Shown here: positions 1 to 5,640 of the stretch, one piece after another | Layout of the letters: the number at the start of each line of letters is the position of its first letter | How positions within the stretch are numbered: the stretch's first letter is position 1 | DNA from: Spirochaetaceae bacterium | GTDB taxonomy: Bacteria > Spirochaetota > Spirochaetia > Treponematales > Breznakiellaceae | Reading direction: 5' to 3' | Assembly: GCA_031284085.1 (NCBI GenBank) | Contig: JAITAM010000136.1 | Location: 1 to 5,795 of the forward strand | DNA length: 5,795 nucleotides | The notes under the pieces: model-generated | Databases searched by the model: none | Told to the model about the DNA's origin: nothing | Seen by the model: the letters and a program-made list of their open reading frames with translations, nothing else | Made by a program: the position numbers and the translations under genes

Positions 1-118
1 TTATTTTTCTTATCTTTGTCAAGCCATAGGCAACAGCCGTAGGCTGTTTCAATGTTTCGGCGCTGTATCAGGAGCGGCTGTACGGCTTCGTACGGCTTTT
101 TGCCCGTCAGCGGGTTTC
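1..118. repeat. Interspersed intergenic repeat, copy A (about 17-112), in gene-free DNA
   Basis: No coding region is supported here. From about 17 to 112 the sequence aligns with 2724-2804: both start TTTGTCAA..C...TAGGC, then share TTTCAA(T/C)GTT(T/C)CGGCGCTGT, an (A/G)GGAGC(A/G)G stretch, ACGGCTTTTTGCCC and GCGGG. Copy A carries two extra segments of about 9 bases. One of them makes a perfect 7-bp hairpin, AACAGCC-GTA-GGCTGTT, at 32-48. The other repeats GTACGGCT twice at 78-95. A further small dyad, CCCG-TCAG-CGGG, closes the element just before the tandem array starts. I read it as a family of non-coding interspersed repeats; whether it was ever mobile cannot be told from the window. Confidence 0.6.
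17..22 (-). promoter_or_regulatory. Possible -35 box of a leftward gene outside the window
   Basis: The minus strand reads TTGACA here, followed by only 16 AT-rich bases before the window ends, so any -10 box would lie just outside. The same TTGACA sits at the same place relative to the interspersed repeat in front of malQ (2724-2729). This suggests a minus-strand gene beyond the left edge with its promoter at the repeat border. It is weak evidence because only half the promoter can be seen. Confidence 0.25.
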
Positions 119-570
119 ATTTGAGACAGGTTAGCCTGCACTACTTAGAATAAAATAGGATACAAGCGGTGTTTGAGACAGGTTAGCCTGCGCTGCTTGG
201 AATAAGAGCGCAGTTTAAGGCAGAACAGCCTGCGCTACTTGGGATATGAGCGGCGTTTGAGACAGAACAGCCTGCGCTACTTGGGTTACAAGCGGAGTTT
301 AAGACAGGTTAGCCTGCGCTACTTGGGTTACAAGCGGCGTTTGAGACAGGTTAGCCTGCGCTACTTGGAATATGAGCGGCGTTTGAGACAGGTTAGCCTG
401 CACCACTTGGAATATAAGCGCAGTTTGAGACAGGGCAGCCTGCGCTACTTGGGATAAGAGCGGAGTTTAGGACAGGTTAGCCTGCGCTACTTGGAATAAG
501 AGCGCAGTTTGAGACGGAACAGCCTGCGCTACTTGGAATATGAGCGCAGTTTAAGGCAGGCGTACCTGCC
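119..570. repeat. Tandem array of about eleven imperfect 42-bp units
   Basis: Units begin with GTTTGAG or a variant at 119 (ATTTGAG), 171, 213, 255, 297, 339, 381, 423, 465, 507 and 549. All spacings are exactly 42 bp except the first, which is 52 bp. A typical unit starts GTTTGAGACAGGTTAGCCTG, continues CGCTACTTGG, and ends with a 12-base variable tail such as AATATGAGCGGC or AATAAGAGCGCA. The block AGCCTGCGCTACTTGG is best conserved. The left half of the dyad CAGGTTAGCCTG varies (CAGAACAG, CGGAACAG, CAGGGCAG). The last unit decays after its start but contains the strongest dyad, GGCAGG-CGTA-CCTGCC, at 555-570. There are no unique spacers, so this is not a CRISPR array. The copy number may well vary between strains, as in other minisatellites. 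Function is unknown. Confidence 0.92.
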
Positions 571-589
571 GTTCCTGCTGCGCCTGTGC

Positions 590-630
590 AAAAAAAGAAG
601 CGCCTCTCTTTACAAGAAAAGCGCTTCTTT
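590..630 (-). terminator. Intrinsic terminator of malQ
   Basis: On the minus strand a 10-bp perfect stem, AAAGAAGCGC paired with GCGCTTCTTT, encloses a 17-base loop that can itself pair CTTT with AAAG. It is followed by a run of seven T (forward A590-596, partly shared with the stem). It lies about 60 bases after the malQ stop codon. The opposite strand has only three T after the stem, so it should act mainly on leftward transcripts. It sits between the tandem array and a decayed repeat unit. Confidence 0.88.
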
Positions 631-639
631 CAGACTTTG

Positions 640-691
640 GAGGCGTGCGCCGCTTGGATGCAAGACCCAAGTTTAGGGCAGGCAGGCCTGC
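640..691. repeat. Decayed relative of the 42-bp unit abutting the malQ stop codon
   Basis: The order of blocks matches the array unit: GCGTGCGCCGCTTGG corresponds to GCCTGCGCTACTTGG, then a tail of about 13 bases, then GTTTAGGGCAGGCAGGCCTGC in place of the GTTTGAG-CAGG-CCTGC half. It contains the perfect 10-bp palindrome GCAGGCCTGC at 682-691, which ends immediately before the malQ stop triplet. The match is by eye, with at least one indel, so homology is likely but not certain. Confidence 0.5.
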
Positions 692-2680
692 TTACGGCTG
701 TTTCTTCCGTGAAGCCTTAGTGTTTGCAAGCTTTCGCACGGCTTTGAGCAGCTCTTCGTCCTCTTCTATTCTGGCAATAGCAGCGGGCAGCCTGTACGAC
801 CAGTTGGTCGGGCTGACCGTCCCCGGTATGTTAATGCGCTCCAACGATATATCCGCCCGATACCAGCGCGGCGAAAGGTGCAGCAAGTCCTGAATAGGGA
901 AAACCCGAATCTGCGAAGTCGCCGAGGCGATCTTCTTCAAAATAGTTTGCGCAGTCCCCGGATTGTATACCTTTGGCAGAGACGGCACACCGACAAAACC
1001 GCTAAACACTGTCTGATCCGCCTCAGTATTCCACCATTCACGCAAGGGAGAACTGTCATGCACAGAAGAAGTAATCACCGTCAATTCAGGATACTCATTA
1101 AACGGAATGTAAGGCGCTCTCTCTTTATCGTATTCCCGAAACCAGCGGACAACCCTAAGCCCATAAATCTTCAGCCGCTTTAGCACTTTAGGCACACATT
1201 CCGGCACCGCTCCAAGATCCTCGGCAAACGGAATCATATCCGATGCTTTATACAGCACGGACAAGAGTTTGAAACCTTGTTTTTCCCAGATTTCCTCCGA
1301 CTCCGCAATACGCTGCTTGGCCAATTCTATAAAAATCTCGCGTTCCACATCGGATAAAGACTTGAAGCTCCGCGAATCGGCATAGTTCCAGACCGGAGAA
1401 AAGACGCCCGGTTTGAATTCCAGCAATGCCCGGTTTATCCACGCTGAAAGCAGGTAGCTGGTTGCCTCCTGAGACAGGCCTAATGCAGCAATATCTTTTT
1501 CGCCATGGATAAAATCCTTGAAAAGCCACAGCTCTTCGGTGCCGATACGCTCCAAAGCCGTAGCAAAGACCCGCTCGGCTTCGGCTTCCTTATCATTAGT
1601 CTGCGCAAGAGCATCAAAGACTTCATTGGTAGGAACATGCGGCTTTGAAAGCCAGCGTATGCGCTCTTCATCAAAGCCACGCTCTTTTAGATCCGCCAAA
1701 GTAATAGGGAATTCCGGCACAAAACGCCCCAACGCCGCAGAATTATCCGCACGGCTTGAGGCCCATATCCGAAAGAAACCCAGCACATGGTCAATGCGAT
1801 AGGCACTGTAATACTTCTGCGCAACTTTAAGGCGCTCCCGCCACCACTGATAATCGGTTACAGCAAGTGCATCCCAATTGTAAATGGGAAACCCCCAGTT
1901 TTGTCCAACCGGACTGTACATATCAGGCGGCGCACCTGCCGATAGTTCTTGATGAAAGAACTCAGGGTGCGCCCACGCGTCGCAGGAATCTTCACCGATT
2001 AAAATAGGCAAATCACCTTGCAGAATAATATCTTTCTTTTTAAGGTACTCAGATGCCCGCGTGAACTGTATGTCAAGCGCCTGTTGTATCCACACCCAAA
2101 AAAGATGCTCTGCCTGCAACTCTGTATTATTCCAGAATGCCTCAATCTCTTCTGCACTGACATTGACGTGCGCCTCCCACTCCTTCCAGCTCTTTTCACC
2201 GTTAAGTGCTTTAAGCCTTCGGTACACAGCATACTCTTTAACCCAAGGATTCCGCTCTATCCATTGGCCAAAGCTTCCTTTACCTTGTGCTTTTTCGATA
2301 ATTTTGTTTTGGTTTTTTGCGTAAATGCTGCGAAGCAGCTCCATTTTTGCACGGAGCAGTTCATAATAAGGAAAGCGTGCCTTATCCTCAAATTTTGTCC
2401 GTAGTGAGTTAATCTCTCTCTTGAAACCGGCTGACTCATGTATATCCGCAAGCCTTAAGTACAAAGGGTTAAGAGCAAAAACCGTCAATGCGCTGTAAGG
2501 AGGACTTTCATAACCGGTATCATTAACCGGCAAGATTTGAATAAGCCCTATGCCCATTTTGGCACAGAGATCGCCGAATTCAATGAGATCAAGAAACTCT
2601 CCAACGCCGGTGCTTTCACCGGTCCGTAATGCGCTAACCGGTACAACCGTACCCATAAGGCGCTTAGTTTTAGTAGTCAT
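692..2680 (-). CDS. malQ: 4-alpha-glucanotransferase (amylomaltase), GH77, with DPE2-like insertion
   Basis: This 662-residue cytoplasmic enzyme should transfer glucan segments between maltodextrins or glycogen and release glucose, as known for GH77. Family motifs are clear: GDLPILIGEDSCDAWAHPEF (222-241), GAPPDMYSPVGQNWGFPIYN (249-268), the nucleophile in YRIDH (Asp297), the acid/base in PFAEDLG (Glu487), the third acid in VHDSS (Asp542), and INIPGT...NWSYR near the end. Nucleophile and acid/base are 190 residues apart, against roughly 50 in short MalQ enzymes such as Thermus amylomaltase. So about 140 extra residues lie around 307-475, the place where plant DPE2 and its bacterial relatives carry an insertion. 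There is no room for N-terminal CBM20 domains. The ATG at 2680 is preceded by AAGGA with a 6-base spacer. The gene has its own likely promoter and terminator. The last codons (KKQP) and the stop resemble the neighbouring repeat. Confidence 0.95.
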   Translation of the reverse strand: MTTKTKRLMGTVVPVSALRTGESTGVGEFLDLIEFGDLCAKMGIGLIQILPVNDTGYESPPYSALTVFALNPLYLRLADIHESAGFKREINSLRTKFEDKARFPYYELLRAKMELLRSIYAKNQNKIIEKAQGKGSFGQWIERNPWVKEYAVYRRLKALNGEKSWKEWEAHVNVSAEEIEAFWNNTELQAEHLFWVWIQQALDIQFTRASEYLKKKDIILQGDLPILIGEDSCDAWAHPEFFHQELSAGAPPDMYSPVGQNWGFPIYNWDALAVTDYQWWRERLKVAQKYYSAYRIDHVLGFFRIWASSRADNSAALGRFVPEFPITLADLKERGFDEERIRWLSKPHVPTNEVFDALAQTNDKEAEAERVFATALERIGTEELWLFKDFIHGEKDIAALGLSQEATSYLLSAWINRALLEFKPGVFSPVWNYADSRSFKSLSDVEREIFIELAKQRIAESEEIWEKQGFKLLSVLYKASDMIPFAEDLGAVPECVPKVLKRLKIYGLRVVRWFREYDKERAPYIPFNEYPELTVITSSVHDSSPLREWWNTEADQTVFSGFVGVPSLPKVYNPGTAQTILKKIASATSQIRVFPIQDLLHLSPRWYRADISLERINIPGTVSPTNWSYRLPAAIARIEEDEELLKAVRKLANTKASRKKQP

Positions 2681-2686
2681 ATTCCA

Positions 2687-2691
2687 TCCTT
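2687..2691 (-). promoter_or_regulatory. Ribosome binding site of malQ
   Basis: The minus strand reads AAGGA, six bases before the ATG. This supports the start at 2680 over the internal Met9 codon. A second ATG inside AAGGATGG is out of frame. Confidence 0.7.
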
Positions 2692-2700
2692 AATTGTAAT

Positions 2701-2729
2701 ATTTTGATACAGAACAAGAGATTTGTCAA
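2701..2729 (-). promoter_or_regulatory. Likely sigma-70 promoter of malQ
   Basis: On the minus strand there is a perfect TTGACA (-35, 2724-2729), a 17-base spacer and CAAAAT (-10, four of six consensus bases, 2701-2706). Transcription would start near 2694, giving a leader of about 14 bases that still holds the AAGGA site. The -35 box lies exactly at the border of interspersed repeat copy B. Confidence 0.55.
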
Positions 2730-2888
2730 TCTTTAGGCTGCAGGCTCTTTTCAACGTTCCGGCGCTGTGTCGGGAGCAGTGGACGGCTTTTTGCCCACAG
2801 GCGGGACAGCTTCTTTCAAGAGCCGCAGCCTCCTTCAACGTTCCGGCGCCGAAACTGTTTGAAACAGCTTATGGCTGTTCGGCTGGAA
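2724..2888. repeat. Interspersed intergenic repeat, copy B, with internal duplication and hairpins
   Basis: This fills nearly the whole gap between the NFACT gene and malQ. Positions 2724-2804 align with copy A at the left edge. An internal partial duplication repeats CTTTTCAACGTTCCGGCGCTG (about 2747-2766) as CCTTCAACGTTCCGGCGCCG (about 2832-2851), offset by about 84 bases. Near the NFACT stop are the nested dyads CTGTT-TGA-AACAG and AACAGC-TTATG-GCTGTT (2863-2879). None is followed by a T run on the minus strand, so I see no intrinsic terminator for the NFACT gene here. No protein-coding signal is supported. Confidence 0.65.
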
Positions 2889-4325
2889 TCAGTCTTTTTC
2901 TACCCGACATAGCTCTAAGTCTTTAAGCCGCTTTTCATCGAGCTTAACACGGAGATTCTTTTCCTGTGTGGGGATAACAAGTCCTTTCGGACCGTTCTTT
3001 GCACGCCTTAAAAATTTAACCGGCGTATAGTAGAGGTCGGCTTCAGCATTGCCGCGCCCTTTTGAATAAAACAAAGCAAGGGTTCCTGCGTCAAGAAGTA
3101 TATCAAGAGGATAGGATTTACCGGATCGCGCCTTGATAAATACATAAGAACCCGGATAGTCGCGCACGTGCAGCCACAAATCCTGCCCTTTAACATAATG
3201 ACGCAAGAGATCATCGTTTTCCGCCGCACTTCGCCCCACAATAAGAAGCCAGTCCCCGCGGCGGAATGAAAGCCCGGGGCGTTTCTGATCTTTAAGCCGA
3301 GTTTGAAAGGGCAGATTGGCTGCAACCTGTTTTGTTCCTTGCTCTATCATTTTGTGAAGCCGCAGCGGGTTTGTTTCCACAAAAAACGCATCGAGTAATG
3401 CAGAAAGCCTTTGTAGTTCCGTTTCTTCAACTTGTATTTCGGCGCACAGATCCGCATAGCCGCTTTTTGCCTTCCGGTATTGCTCATAGTACTGCTCGGC
3501 TTGAGCTGCAGGACTCTTGTGCGCCGAAAGCTTAATCCGCACCGTGCCGCCGCGGTAAAAATCTTCGGCTTCAAGCCACTGAGCGCCGCTCTCAAGAGAG
3601 AAGCTGTTCGCAAGAATAATATCGCCGTACTCCTTGAGACGATCCGCATCGGCATACTCGGCTCTTTTTAACCGCAGTTTCTCAAGCGATGCAACAAGCC
3701 GCCCGGTGCTGCCTTCAACTATACGCCGCGCCTGTTCACGCAAGCTTTCCAATGAAAGGGCGCCGCCCTGCTCCGCATAAAATGTATCGATCTTTTCGTT
3801 AAATGAACCGCTGCCGGCAAGCTCCCGTATTGTATACGGCTTAGTATTCAGGCGTGAGTCAAGGGACTCCTCCGGTGCATAACGCCCACCGGTTATCTCG
3901 CCGCGCTTGGGGTGGCGGCGCATGGCGTCCAGTATGGTCCCATCGCTGCTGCAGACAATAAAATTAGCCGCATTAGACCAAAGCCGTATATAAAGCCTAT
4001 ACTGTCCCTCTCCGGTGCGGACAATGAATCGGACAATCCTGTTGTCCCCTAGCTGCACCGCTTCTTCGATACGGCCGTTGATCAAGCGCGAATTGAGAAA
4101 CTCGGCAAAACGGAGAGGTTTATTGTTTTTAGGTATGGCACGGAACGTTTCGTGAAGCCGGCACGCGCCGCTATTGAGCGCAATGATTAAGGTTTTGCTG
4201 CCGTTTCTCCCGTGTATCCGCAGTGCAAGCACATCGAAAGTGCTTTGAATAACTTTTTGAATCTGCGAACCGCATAAATCCAGTTCTTCTAAAATCAGGT
4301 TAATTTCTTTCCAGTTAAGCGACAT
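2889..4325 (-). CDS. NFACT family protein, RqcH-like (fibronectin-binding protein A family)
   Basis: The 478-residue product matches the NFACT/RqcH/Rqc2 family. These proteins bind stalled large ribosomal subunits with peptidyl-tRNA; Bacillus RqcH recruits tRNA-Ala to add alanine tails that mark nascent chains for degradation. The NFACT-N domain covers about 1-150 (start MSLNWKEINLILEEL; RLHET; GDNRIVRF at 93-100). A helical and coiled-coil middle spans roughly 175-345. An NFACT-R domain at about 350-455 has VGRSAAENDDLL (363-374), QDLWLHVRDYPGSYVFI (381-397) and a YYTPVKFLR block. It is somewhat shorter than Bacillus RqcH, which I recall at about 570 residues. The conserved Asp-Arg pair of NFACT-N reads Asn95-Arg96, preceded by Asp94. 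The older name 'fibronectin-binding protein' need not mean surface exposure: no signal peptide is seen. No good Shine-Dalgarno site precedes the ATG. Confidence 0.9.
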   Translation of the reverse strand: MSLNWKEINLILEELDLCGSQIQKVIQSTFDVLALRIHGRNGSKTLIIALNSGACRLHETFRAIPKNNKPLRFAEFLNSRLINGRIEEAVQLGDNRIVRFIVRTGEGQYRLYIRLWSNAANFIVCSSDGTILDAMRRHPKRGEITGGRYAPEESLDSRLNTKPYTIRELAGSGSFNEKIDTFYAEQGGALSLESLREQARRIVEGSTGRLVASLEKLRLKRAEYADADRLKEYGDIILANSFSLESGAQWLEAEDFYRGGTVRIKLSAHKSPAAQAEQYYEQYRKAKSGYADLCAEIQVEETELQRLSALLDAFFVETNPLRLHKMIEQGTKQVAANLPFQTRLKDQKRPGLSFRRGDWLLIVGRSAAENDDLLRHYVKGQDLWLHVRDYPGSYVFIKARSGKSYPLDILLDAGTLALFYSKGRGNAEADLYYTPVKFLRRAKNGPKGLVIPTQEKNLRVKLDEKRLKDLELCRVEKD

Positions 4326-4360
4326 AATTGAAACAGGGGTATTCTTCTTTTTCTTTTAAG

Positions 4361-4395
4361 AAAAGCGCCCTCCTTTGTGGAGGAGGGCGGCTTTT
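4361..4395 (-). terminator. Intrinsic terminator of fba
   Basis: The minus-strand stem AAAAGC-C-GCCCTCC pairs with GGAGGGC-GCTTTT around an 8-base loop (forward 4374-4381), with one unpaired base, and runs into TTTTCTT. It lies just downstream of the fba stop codon. Right after it the T tract can form a second AT-rich dyad, TTTTCTT-AA-AAGAAAA (forward 4349-4364). The NFACT gene starts only 36 bases beyond the stem. NFACT is therefore transcribed either by read-through or from a promoter within this short stretch; I could not identify a convincing one. Confidence 0.85.
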
Positions 4396-4406
4396 GACAT
4401 TAGGCT

Positions 4407-5405
4407 TTAGGCCTGTCCTGCAGAACCGAGTACATTAACGTTTTTATGTGCGTATAGTTTTTTGAGCGCATCCCGCGCCGGGCCAAGGTATTTGCGCGGA
4501 TCAAATTCTTCCGGCTTCTCGGCAAAAACTTTACGAATAAAAGCAGTCATGGCAAGGCGGCCATCGCTGTCAATATTGATTTTACATACCGCCGACTTTG
4601 CAGCACGGCGCAGTTGTTCTTCTGGAATACCGACTGAATCAGGCAGCTTGCCGCCGAATTGTTCGATAATCTGGACATACTCAACTGGCACCGATGAAGA
4701 GCCGTGCAGGACAATGGGGAAACCGGGTAGTTTCTTTTCAATTTCAGCAAGGATATCGAAACGCAAGGGGGGCGGAATCAAAATACCGCGCTCATCGCGG
4801 GTGCATTGTTCCGGCTTGAATTTTGCCCGTCCGTGGCTCGTGCCTATGGAAATCGCAAGCGAATCAACGCCGGTCTTGCTTACAAAATCTTCCACTTCAG
4901 AAGGTTGTGTATAATGGCTTTGTTCTGCGGCTACTTCGTCTTCCACGCCGGCTAACACGCCCAATTCGCCCTCAACCGTAACATAATCTTTCTGACTGTG
5001 GGCAAAGTCAACAACCTTTTTAGTAAGCGCAACGTTTTCCTCGTAAGGTTTTGAGGAGCCGTCAATCATCACCGAAGAAAAACCGGTCTCAATACAGTCT
5101 TTGCACAGTTCAAAAGTATCACCGTGGTCAAGGTGCAGGACGATAGGTATGTCGTAACCGAGCTCATGAGCGTATTCAACCGCGCCTTTTGCCATATTTC
5201 TGAGCAAATTTTGGTTGGCGTATTTACGCGCACCGCTTGAGACCTGCAAAATAACCGGCGACTTTGTTTCGACACAGGCTTGAATGATTGCCTGCATCTG
5301 CTCCAAATTATTAAAGTTGTACGCCGGTATAGCATACCCGCCTCGGATTGCCTTCTTAAACAGTTCTACTGTATTAACAAGCCCTAATTCTTTGTAACTG
5401 GTCAT
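4407..5405 (-). CDS. fba: Fructose-bisphosphate aldolase, class II
   Basis: This 332-residue cytoplasmic zinc enzyme cleaves fructose 1,6-bisphosphate into dihydroxyacetone phosphate and glyceraldehyde 3-phosphate. The class II barrel is complete: substrate-loop start AIPAYNFNN (25-33), HLDHGD with catalytic Asp93 and metal ligand His94, VEGELG (144-149) with the acidic residues of the second metal site, SIGTSHG with ligand His191, VLHGSSS with ligand His234, and the phosphate/ketose-binding KINIDSD (275-281). Length and the GTSHG pattern fit the class IIB type often seen in bacteria. The start is well fixed by GGAGGT five bases upstream. The gene is followed by a strong hairpin terminator and then, 81 bases after its stop, by the NFACT gene. 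As an aldolase it belongs to glycolysis and gluconeogenesis, consistent with a sugar-fermenting spirochaete. Its last codons and stop lie in a TTTAGGCCTGTCCTGCAG stretch that resembles the intergenic repeats. Confidence 0.97.
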   Translation of the reverse strand: MTSYKELGLVNTVELFKKAIRGGYAIPAYNFNNLEQMQAIIQACVETKSPVILQVSSGARKYANQNLLRNMAKGAVEYAHELGYDIPIVLHLDHGDTFELCKDCIETGFSSVMIDGSSKPYEENVALTKKVVDFAHSQKDYVTVEGELGVLAGVEDEVAAEQSHYTQPSEVEDFVSKTGVDSLAISIGTSHGRAKFKPEQCTRDERGILIPPPLRFDILAEIEKKLPGFPIVLHGSSSVPVEYVQIIEQFGGKLPDSVGIPEEQLRRAAKSAVCKINIDSDGRLAMTAFIRKVFAEKPEEFDPRKYLGPARDALKKLYAHKNVNVLGSAGQA

Positions 5406-5409
5406 AAAT

Positions 5410-5415
5410 ACCTCC
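5410..5415 (-). promoter_or_regulatory. Ribosome binding site of fba
   Basis: The minus strand reads GGAGGT, leaving four bases (five if the core is taken as GGAGG) before the ATG. It is the strongest Shine-Dalgarno site in the window, which fits a highly expressed glycolytic gene. I searched upstream for a promoter and found only partial boxes: TTGACG at 5460-5465 and TGGACA further down, neither with a good -10 at the right distance. Confidence 0.85.
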
Positions 5416-5465
5416 GTATATTTTCAGTACAATTTCACTGTCCACTATTTTATTCTTTTCGTCAA

Positions 5466-5518
5466 GCTCGATAAGCTATTTTTTTCAGCAGGCAGGCCAA
5501 GCCTGTTTCAAAAGCTGG
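5466..5518. repeat. Decayed relative of the interspersed repeat upstream of fba
   Basis: After GTCAAGCTCGATAAGC, reminiscent of the GTCAA...TAGGC border of copies A and B, the sequence has CAGCAGGCAGGCCAAGCCTG and then GTTTCAAAAGCTGG, similar to the GGCTGTTTCAATGTTTCGG block of copy A. CAGGC-CAA-GCCTG (5493-5505) is a perfect 5-bp dyad of the same CAGG...CCTG kind as in the tandem array. The relationship is judged by eye and is weaker than that between A and B. Confidence 0.35.
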
Positions 5519-5570
5519 AGGTCTGACCCCAAGGTCTGTCCCCTAAAGAAGCAGGCAGAGGTCTGTCCCC
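5519..5570 (+). repeat. Three direct copies of AGGTCTG(T/A)CCCC
   Basis: The motif occurs at 5519-5530 (AGGTCTGACCCC), 5532-5543 (AGGTCTGTCCCC) and 5559-5570 (AGGTCTGTCCCC), all in the same orientation and just upstream of the transposase gene. From memory, motifs of this GGTCTG(T/A)CCCC kind are common next to IS200-like/RAYT transposase genes in many bacteria, and they probably mark the element's end or its REP-like target. That association is recalled, not tested here. Confidence 0.7.
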
Positions 5571-5640
5571 TTAAAATATTTTTCAAGATTTTTACTCTTC
5601 TATTGAAGCAAAAAGGCATATTTCACCATATATAAGTATT

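Noticed and set aside
239..457. Small Arg-rich protein with 14-residue repeats (RLRQxSLRYLxYxR) read through the tandem array
   Set aside because: The start is a TTG without a ribosome binding site, the frame is closed by TAA within several units, and the 52-bp unit breaks the frame. The opposite strand is also partly open, as expected of any 42-bp repeat. Low chance of being a real gene, but it cannot be excluded.
119..570. CRISPR array, suggested by regular GTTTGAGA-starting units
   Set aside because: The whole 42-bp unit is conserved, so there are no unique spacers, and no cas genes are in view.
2018..2404. 128-residue open frame on the plus strand
   Set aside because: It is antisense to malQ, is Cys/Phe/Leu-rich as shadows often are, and has no recognisable motif.
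2863..2879. Hairpin AACAGC-TTATG-GCTGTT as terminator of the NFACT gene
   Set aside because: The stem is short and no T run follows on the minus strand; it fits better as part of the repeat.
2889..4325. Surface fibronectin-binding adhesin
   Set aside because: The older family name suggests this, but the protein has no signal peptide or anchor and matches the NFACT ribosome-associated family along its length.
4462..4914. 150-residue open frame on the plus strand
   Set aside because: It lies entirely antisense to fba, whose protein is fully conserved, and has no family resemblance; it is a shadow.
5437..5465. fba promoter with TTGACG as -35
   Set aside because: At 17 bases downstream the -10 would be GACAGT, a poor match; other spacings are no better.
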